Source: Halobacteriovorax sp. (GTDB taxonomy: Bacteria > Bdellovibrionota > Bacteriovoracia > Bacteriovoracales > Bacteriovoracaceae). Taken from it: 32,869 bases of DNA. How positions within the stretch are numbered: position 1 is the first letter of the stretch; every line of letters begins with the position of its first letter. The stretch is taken from positions 1 to 32,869 of the forward strand of contig JAIFLR010000058.1 in the NCBI GenBank assembly GCA_020048985.1. The letters run 5' to 3'. Below, piece after piece: positions 27,573 to 32,869 of the stretch. The notes under the pieces are model-generated. The model searched no databases and was not told the DNA's origin. It saw only the letters and a list, made by a program, of their open reading frames with translations. The translations under genes were made by a program, and so were the position numbers.

Positions 27573-30500
27573 GTTTATCCGATATCTCAATTCGTAAGCC
27601 GGTCTTTGCCTGGATGCTTATGGCGGCGATGATTATTTTTGGTTATTTATCCATGAGAAAGATGGGTGTCTCCCAGCTTCCCGATGTGGACTTTCCTATG
27701 GTGAATATTTCTGTAAGCTACGAGGGAGCTGCCCCTGAAGTTATGGAATTGGATGTTATCGACCCCATTGAATCAGCAGTGCTCTCCGTTGAGGGAGTTA
27801 AAGGGATTACTTCTCAGGCCCGCTTAGGTTCAGCGAATATTTCAGTTGAATTTAATTTAGATAAAGATATTAACGTTGCGGTGGCCGAAGTTGAGGCCAG
27901 AATTAATCAGGCCCAGCGTTTGTTGCCTAAAGATATTGATCCTCCCACTATTTCTAAAGTTAATCCTGATGATCGTCCGATCATGTGGCTATCTGTCACT
28001 TCCGATACGATGGAAGCCAAAGATCTCATGAGTTATGTCAGAGATAATCTCAAGGACCGCTTCCAAACGGTTTCCGGTGTTGCGGATGTTTTTCTTGGGG
28101 GATATGTCGACCCAAACCTAAGAGTCTGGGTAGATAACGATAGCTTAAATAAGTTTCAACTCTCTGTGACTGACGTTGTGGGAGCTATTCAAGCCGAGCA
28201 CAAAGAGGCACCATCAGGTTTTATCGAGGATCCAACTCGCGAAAGAAATGTCAGAACTTTGGGTGAGGCCACAACGGTCAACGAATTCTCCAAACTTCCC
28301 ATCATTAAAAGAGGGGGAGCTCCCAACTATGTTCCGCTCTTTTTAGGTGATGTCGTAAAAGTTGAAGAAGGTCTTGCGGACGTCAGAAGAATTTCAAGAG
28401 TTGGCGGTAAAACTGCCGTGGGCCTTGGTGTACGTAAACAGCGTGGTTCAAATGCTGTAGACGTAGCAACTGGTGTGAAAAAGAAAATGGAGGAGATGAA
28501 CAAACAACTCCCAGCTGGACTTAAAATTGGAGTGAACTTCGATTCAACTACGTTTATTGAAGAATCTATCCATGAGCTTTCATTCACAATGATCATGTCA
28601 GCAGTTCTGACTGCCATTGTGTGTTGGATTTTTCTGGGTTCATTTGCCGCTACTATAAATGTCATTTTAGCTATTCCAACGTCGATTCTGGGCTCTTTCA
28701 TTTTCCTCAAGTACATGGGCTTCACCCTCAACACCTTCACCCTCCTTGGACTTTCCCTTTCAATTGGGATTGTGGTGGATGATGCCATTATGGTGCTTGA
28801 GAATATTTTTCGTCACCATGAAGAAGGTAAGGATAAAGTTAAAGCTTCCATGGACGGCGCCAATGAGATTGCCTTTGCAGCTCTGGCAGCAACGATTGCG
28901 ATTATGGCGATATTCCTACCTGTTGCCATGATGGATGGGCTTATTGGAAAGTATTTCTTCCAATTTGGAATTACCATCTCAGTAGCTGTGGGATTGTCTT
29001 ACCTTGAGGCGATTACGCTCACTCCTATGCGGACCTCAAAATTTATTGATGACACTACGAAGAGATCTAAAATTGGTAAATATGTTGATGGCCTTTTTGA
29101 TAAACAAATCAAGCTATATGAAAAGGCCCTTGATTATACTCTTAATAACCGATGGAAAGTTCTCATATCCTCGGTTGCTTTTTTTGCAGCAACTTTTGTC
29201 TTAGTAAAATGGATTCCCAAGGAATTCGTTCCAGCACAGGACATTTCTTCCTTCATGGTAAGAATTAAGACAACTGATGGGTCGTCTCTCGCATTTACCG
29301 ATGGTGCAACCAAAGAAGTTGAAGCGTATTTTAATTCTCGAAAAGAGATTAAGCGATTTTTCGTATCGATTGGAGGCTTTGGAGGCCAGGGCGGAAGTGA
29401 ATCTAACGTGTCCAATATGTTTGTGACACTTCATTCACCAAAAGATAGACCTAAAGATGCAATTCTGGGGCGATCTAAAAAACAATCAGAGCTTTTGAAT
29501 GATTACCGCGAGTATTTTAAAAAGAATTTCAAAAAGGGTATGGTTTTCGTGCAGGATACATCCCAAGGCGGATTTTCAGCATCTGGACGAGGCTTCCCAA
29601 TTGAATTCACACTCATGGGTGGGAATTGGTCTACGCTGATTAAGTCGGCCAAAGACACAATGAAAGAGATGAAGGACTCTGGTCTTTTCACAGATATTGA
29701 TACCGATTACAAAGAGTCAGTTCTTGAAATAAAAATTTTTCCTGATCGGGAAAAGGCTAAACGTTACGGCGTGAGTGTTCAGGAAATTGGAACCACTATA
29801 AATGCACTCATTGGTGGTGTGGTTGTGGGGAAATATTCTAAGGAAGGACACCGTAACGATATTCGGGTCAAGATGCTCAACGCTTCGAAAGATCGTCTTG
29901 AAGATTTAAAGAAAATATTTGTTCGCAATACCAGAGGAGAGTTAATCAAACTTCTCGATGTGGTAGTTGTTAATGAGCTTCCCGGAGTTCAAACTATCAG
30001 TCGTCGTCAAAGGCAAAGGGCCGTCACAATATTTTCGGGCATTGCACCTGGGAAATCTCAAGGGGAAGCCTTGGAAGCTGCTAAAAAAATAGCCAATAAC
30101 CATCTACCGGCAGGTTACACACTGGTTGAGTCAGGTTCATCTGAAAGTTTTAAAGAAACTTTTCGCAGTCTTACGTTTGCTTTGGGCCTTGGTATCCTTA
30201 TTGCGTACATGATTCTTGGCGCCCAATTTAATAGTTTCATTGACCCAGTTACCGTTCTCATGGCGCTCCCATTTAGTTTTTCTGGAGCGTTTTTAGGTTT
30301 ATGGATCTCTGGTCAAACGATTAATATGTATTCCATGATCGGTTTGATTCTTCTGATGGGGATTGTGAAGAAAAACTCCATTCTCCTGGTGGATTTCACC
30401 AATCAAAGAAGGGAGGAAGGTCTGTCGGTATCAGATGCATTAAAAGACGCCTGCCCAAAAAGATTACGCCCCATTTTAATGACAACATTTTCGACTGTTG

Positions 30501-30670
30501 CGGGTGCTATTCCCCTGGCGTTCTCATTAGGCCCCGGGTCTGAGTCACTTAAGCCGATGGCGATTGCAATTATAGGTGGATCCCTGGTTTCAACCGTACT
30601 GACTTTGGTGGTTGTGCCAGCGATGTATTCACTCTTTGCGAGCAAAAAAGGACATCAGAAAATAAGTTAA
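27569..30670 (+). CDS. RND-family efflux transporter permease (HAE1/AcrB-like), 1033 aa
   Basis: A full-length RND pump with 12 predicted membrane helices and two large periplasmic loops. The start SDISIRKPVFAWMLMAAMII and GVSQLPDVDFPMVNISVSYEGAAPEVME are typical. The fourth helix has the proton-relay aspartates (GIVVDDAIMVLENI), and the repeat half shows GILIAYMILGAQFNSF, MGIVKKNSILLVDF and RLRPILMTTFSTVAG. Homologues exchange protons for drugs, bile acids or lipids; sequence cannot fix the substrate, although the lack of heavy-metal motifs argues against CusA. It works with the TolC-like protein upstream and an adaptor encoded elsewhere. Confidence 0.95.
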   Translation: MSLSDISIRKPVFAWMLMAAMIIFGYLSMRKMGVSQLPDVDFPMVNISVSYEGAAPEVMELDVIDPIESAVLSVEGVKGITSQARLGSANISVEFNLDKDINVAVAEVEARINQAQRLLPKDIDPPTISKVNPDDRPIMWLSVTSDTMEAKDLMSYVRDNLKDRFQTVSGVADVFLGGYVDPNLRVWVDNDSLNKFQLSVTDVVGAIQAEHKEAPSGFIEDPTRERNVRTLGEATTVNEFSKLPIIKRGGAPNYVPLFLGDVVKVEEGLADVRRISRVGGKTAVGLGVRKQRGSNAVDVATGVKKKMEEMNKQLPAGLKIGVNFDSTTFIEESIHELSFTMIMSAVLTAIVCWIFLGSFAATINVILAIPTSILGSFIFLKYMGFTLNTFTLLGLSLSIGIVVDDAIMVLENIFRHHEEGKDKVKASMDGANEIAFAALAATIAIMAIFLPVAMMDGLIGKYFFQFGITISVAVGLSYLEAITLTPMRTSKFIDDTTKRSKIGKYVDGLFDKQIKLYEKALDYTLNNRWKVLISSVAFFAATFVLVKWIPKEFVPAQDISSFMVRIKTTDGSSLAFTDGATKEVEAYFNSRKEIKRFFVSIGGFGGQGGSESNVSNMFVTLHSPKDRPKDAILGRSKKQSELLNDYREYFKKNFKKGMVFVQDTSQGGFSASGRGFPIEFTLMGGNWSTLIKSAKDTMKEMKDSGLFTDIDTDYKESVLEIKIFPDREKAKRYGVSVQEIGTTINALIGGVVVGKYSKEGHRNDIRVKMLNASKDRLEDLKKIFVRNTRGELIKLLDVVVVNELPGVQTISRRQRQRAVTIFSGIAPGKSQGEALEAAKKIANNHLPAGYTLVESGSSESFKETFRSLTFALGLGILIAYMILGAQFNSFIDPVTVLMALPFSFSGAFLGLWISGQTINMYSMIGLILLMGIVKKNSILLVDFTNQRREEGLSVSDALKDACPKRLRPILMTTFSTVAGAIPLAFSLGPGSESLKPMAIAIIGGSLVSTVLTLVVVPAMYSLFASKKGHQKIS

Positions 30671-30688
30671 AAATGTGTCAGAGAAGGG

Positions 30689-31465
30689 TTATGAAACTGG
30701 TGCCAGATTCTTATGGTAGTAGTCTAACCCTTCTTCTACGCCACCCATAAAGCCAATTTTTCCTTTGTTCATAACCAGTACCTGGTCACAAACTTCACGA
30801 ACTTGGTCTGCACTGTGGGAAACAAAAATAGTTGCACCTGCTGACTTAATAAAGTTTCTCATTCTAACGGATAATTTTTGCTGAAAGAAGTAATCTGCTC
30901 CATCTAAAACTTCATCCAGAATTAAAACGTCTGTGGATTTTGCAGAAATTAAAGAAAGCATGAGGCGCGCCTGCATGCCTTTTGAATATTGCCTAAATGG
31001 AACGTCGAGGAAATGGCCGAGCTCGGAAAACTCCAAGGCTTCGTTTACTAGTGGCCTTAAGTCTTTTATTTCCGGGAAAAATAAGCGTGCCAGAAGGAAG
31101 GCGTTCTCTCTTCCAGTAAGTTCTGGCAAAATTCCTGTCCCCGTATCAAAGATCGCCCTGACTTCAGCATCCGTTGTGATGCTCCCTGATTGGGCAACCA
31201 TCATCCCGGCCAGACATCTACACAGCGTGGTTTTTCCACTTCCATTAACACCCAGAAGCCCCAAGCGCATACCCCGAGTCACATCAAAAGAGACATCATC
31301 TATTACGTTCAAAAGTTCAGGTTTTTTTAAGAAAAATTCCACGGGATGAGTAATAGCAGATACAAAAACGTCCCTAAGGCCATGGTGTTGGTAGTGTTCA
31401 AGCTCAAAGTGCACTTTGAGATTCTTTACCGAAAGAAGGAGTTCAGAGTTTGTGGTAGAAGGCAT
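30689..31465 (-). CDS. ABC transporter ATPase of a polysaccharide exporter (Wzt/TagH type), 258 aa
   Basis: Walker A is GVNGSGKTT (residues 72-80), the signature is YSKGMQARL, Walker B is VLILDEVLDGAD and the switch histidine is in VSHSADQV. The N-terminal VHFELEHYQHHGLRDVF lead-in and the YSKGM signature are typical of O-antigen, capsule and teichoic-acid exporters. It lacks the C-terminal carbohydrate-binding domain of some Wzt proteins. The start is preceded by AAGGAAG and lies 23 bp inside the upstream permease gene, so they are coupled. It would drive export of a lipid-linked polysaccharide through the permease encoded at 31443-32204. No glycan synthesis genes are in view. Confidence 0.9.
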   Translation of the reverse strand: MPSTTNSELLLSVKNLKVHFELEHYQHHGLRDVFVSAITHPVEFFLKKPELLNVIDDVSFDVTRGMRLGLLGVNGSGKTTLCRCLAGMMVAQSGSITTDAEVRAIFDTGTGILPELTGRENAFLLARLFFPEIKDLRPLVNEALEFSELGHFLDVPFRQYSKGMQARLMLSLISAKSTDVLILDEVLDGADYFFQQKLSVRMRNFIKSAGATIFVSHSADQVREVCDQVLVMNKGKIGFMGGVEEGLDYYHKNLAPVS

Positions 31466-32204
31466 TTCTCTTCCTTTTCCAGATTATAACTGCGGTCAAG
31501 AATAACACGAGCGAAACCACAAACCCCTTAAGAGTTGCCATCCAAAAAGTGCCATCACCAAAATAAATGAGGGATCGGAATGGATTAAGCAGATAAACGG
31601 CCGGGTTAAAATCCACAATCCATTGCCAGTTGGTGGGGATATACTCTTTGGGGTAAAAAACGGGAGTAACGTAAAAAAGCAGGTTAAAGATAAAACCCAT
31701 CACAAAATTAGTGTCTCTAAAAAAGACATTGATCGTGCTCAAAGCAACACCAATGGAGAGAGTGCCAATGAGCAGAGGAATTAGTGCCAGAGGCAGAAGG
31801 AGAAGTGTAGAGAAATCTCTGCCAGTGGTAAGATAAAAAGGCAGAACGATCAGCAAAAAACTAGCAACAAAATTAATAAAGTTATCCAGAACCTGCGAGC
31901 CAAAGATGACCATCGGGTTAATTTTAAATGAGCGCAAGAGGTGAGATTGGGTGACGAAAAGTGGAGTGGTCATCTGGATGGTTGAGGAAAAAAAGATCCA
32001 GGGAAGAAGCCCACCCAATAAAAAAAGATTGTAGTCGGGCACCTGAATTCGCATGAAGGTTTTAAAAACCAGGCTTTGAACACCAAACATCAGCAGCGGG
32101 TTAAGTACAACCCAGATGAAACCTGCAAAGGTTTTTCGATAGCGGGACTTCAAAGAAGCCACCGTCAGGTCCCTTACTTGTGCCCAAAAAAATTTCAATT
32201 CCAT
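31443..32204 (-). CDS. ABC-2 type permease of a polysaccharide exporter (Wzm type), 253 aa
   Basis: Six hydrophobic segments can be seen, with the family start FFWAQVRDLTVASLKSRYRKTFAGFIWVVLNPL and the C-terminal LNPFRSLIYFGDGTFWMATLKGFVVSLVLFL. This is the inner-membrane half of an O-antigen or capsule exporter; two copies would pair with two ATPases from 30689-31465. No Shine-Dalgarno is present before the ATG at 32204, and only 22 bp separate it from the divergent DUF167 gene. Confidence 0.9.
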   Translation of the reverse strand: MELKFFWAQVRDLTVASLKSRYRKTFAGFIWVVLNPLLMFGVQSLVFKTFMRIQVPDYNLFLLGGLLPWIFFSSTIQMTTPLFVTQSHLLRSFKINPMVIFGSQVLDNFINFVASFLLIVLPFYLTTGRDFSTLLLLPLALIPLLIGTLSIGVALSTINVFFRDTNFVMGFIFNLLFYVTPVFYPKEYIPTNWQWIVDFNPAVYLLNPFRSLIYFGDGTFWMATLKGFVVSLVLFLTAVIIWKRKRNAFYHKL

Positions 32205-32205
32205 G

Positions 32206-32228
32206 ATTCAATGATAACATCATTGAAT
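32206..32228. promoter_or_regulatory. Perfect dyad filling the gap between two divergent starts
   Basis: ATTCAATGA (32206-32214) and TCATTGAAT (32220-32228) form a 9-bp perfect inverted repeat with a 5-nt spacer. It occupies all of the 22 bp between the permease ATG and the DUF167 ATG. It could be an operator, or a hairpin at the 5' end of either transcript. Confidence 0.5.
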
Positions 32229-32520
32229 GGAATCATGGTCAAAAATTCATCCTAAAGGGACTTTGCTTCAGCTCTATATTCAACCCGGAGCTTCATCAAA
32301 TCAGCTATCGGGAAAGCATGGCGAAAGGCTAAAAGTAAAAATCAAAGCACCACCCAGAGATGGTGAGGCCAACGATGGGGTGATTAGTTATTTTTCTGAA
32401 ATTTTAAAGATTCCAAAGTCGAAGATATTTCTGATTCGAGGAGAAAGCTCTCGCCAGAAGGACCTTCTGGTAGAGCTTCCTCTCGATGATGTACTTATTT
32501 TGTTGCGAGAGCTTTTGTAA
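32227..32520 (+). CDS. DUF167 (YggU) family protein, 97 aa
   Basis: The family pattern is complete: LQLYIQPGASSNQLSGKHGERLKVKIKAPPRDGEAN, then LKIPKSKIFLIRGESSRQKDLLVE. This is the small alpha/beta fold of Escherichia coli YggU, about 95 residues and cytoplasmic. Family function is not established; YggU is often near YggT or PLP-homeostasis YggS genes, but not here. No ribosome binding site is visible before the ATG, which lies in a dyad. Its 3' end overlaps the convergent protease gene by 26 bp. Confidence 0.9.
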   Translation: MESWSKIHPKGTLLQLYIQPGASSNQLSGKHGERLKVKIKAPPRDGEANDGVISYFSEILKIPKSKIFLIRGESSRQKDLLVELPLDDVLILLRELL

Positions 32521-32869
32521 TTTGTGCGTAGATTTTTTCAATGCGTAGGACCACTTCACCGTGCTGAACAGTTCCACCTTCAACACCGGCTGAACAGTTT
32601 TTGGCAGTTTCATCACAAATATTGGCGACCATACAGCTGTCTGGAAGTGAGTTGATACTTGGACGGTAATCATTTTTGCCCATAATCAGAATACCCTCAA
32701 CCATACCAGTGGCCGCATCTAAAACAGCAGACCCAGAGTTACCGTGGAAGGTGTCCAGAGTCGTCGAGAATCTTGTTGCTTCGATGTTATTAGTAACTTT
32801 ACCGTTAGCTGAGATCTTAGTCGGAAGACCAGTTGGGTGACCGATAACCACTAGTGAAGTTGTGTTTGA
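32495..32869 (-). CDS. Trypsin-like serine protease, C-terminal part, cut by the window edge
   Basis: The frame is open to the last base, so only about 124 C-terminal residues are present. VVIGHPTGLPTKISANGKV and TTLDTFHGNSGSAVLD are characteristic of trypsin-fold (S1/V8-type) proteases, with the catalytic serine in GNSGSAV. Histidine and aspartate of the triad must lie beyond base 32869. A pair of cysteines (SCMVANICDETAKNC) suggests a disulfide. It appears to be a relative of secreted V8- or S1-type proteases and distinct from the lysyl-endopeptidase-like gene at 24802. The GTG at 32851 is internal, not a start. Confidence 0.8.
   Translation of the reverse strand, partial: SNTTSLVVIGHPTGLPTKISANGKVTNNIEATRFSTTLDTFHGNSGSAVLDAATGMVEGILIMGKNDYRPSINSLPDSCMVANICDETAKNCSAGVEGGTVQHGEVVLRIEKIYAQITKALATK

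Noticed and set aside
1..32869. CRISPR arrays, insertion sequences, integrases or phage genes
   Set aside because: I looked for regularly spaced repeats, transposase and phage motifs and saw none.

Overview
The window is gene-dense and AT-rich. It carries many signal-peptide proteins, several secreted hydrolases (lysyl-endopeptidase-like and other trypsin-fold proteases, a metzincin, an M28 peptidase, two phospholipase-D-fold proteins) and many small cysteine-rich exported proteins of no recognised family. This mix, with a sphingolipid-degrading gene set, fits a predatory or lytic Gram-negative bacterium. My best guess is a Bacteriovorax/Peredibacter-type member of the Bdellovibrionota. That rests on gene content and remembered protein style only; there is no rRNA marker here.

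Layout. 1-4650: exported hypothetical proteins, a tRNA-Leu(CAG) with its own promoter, a thioredoxin-fold protein with a Cys-rich tail, and a DUF5996 protein. 4843-8583: two paralogous exported PLD-like proteins that converge on a shared hairpin. 8806-11575: a TonB-like protein, then a reverse-strand pair of ferritin-like proteins. 11769-15690: a secreted M28 aminopeptidase, a soluble histidine kinase coupled to a single-domain receiver, and a CstA transporter converging on them. 15691-17089: two long non-coding gaps around a small outer-membrane protein. The first holds a decayed remnant of an FAD-oxidase gene; the second looks like a structured RNA ending in an intrinsic terminator. 17090-22225: a tight five-gene operon (ceramidase, sphingomyelinase-like phosphodiesterase, fold-III PLP enzyme, FAD sugar/alditol-oxidase-family enzyme, small lipoprotein), divergent from an alpha/beta hydrolase gene. 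23192-26046: small Cys-rich secreted proteins, a metzincin and a lysyl-endopeptidase-like protease. 26343-30670: a TolC/RND efflux pair without an adaptor gene. 30689-32204: an ABC-2 polysaccharide exporter. 32227-32520: DUF167/YggU. The window ends inside a trypsin-like protease.

The most interesting part is the five-gene operon. Phosphodiesterase plus ceramidase would turn a phosphosphingolipid into a free sphingoid base. The two remaining enzymes are not the usual kinase and phosphate lyase. If the FAD enzyme oxidises C1 of the base to a carboxylate, the product is a D-configured beta-hydroxy-alpha-amino acid, which is the substrate class of D-threonine-aldolase-type PLP enzymes, and cleavage would give glycine and a fatty aldehyde. 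This is a hypothesis from gene content and stereochemistry, not a demonstrated pathway.
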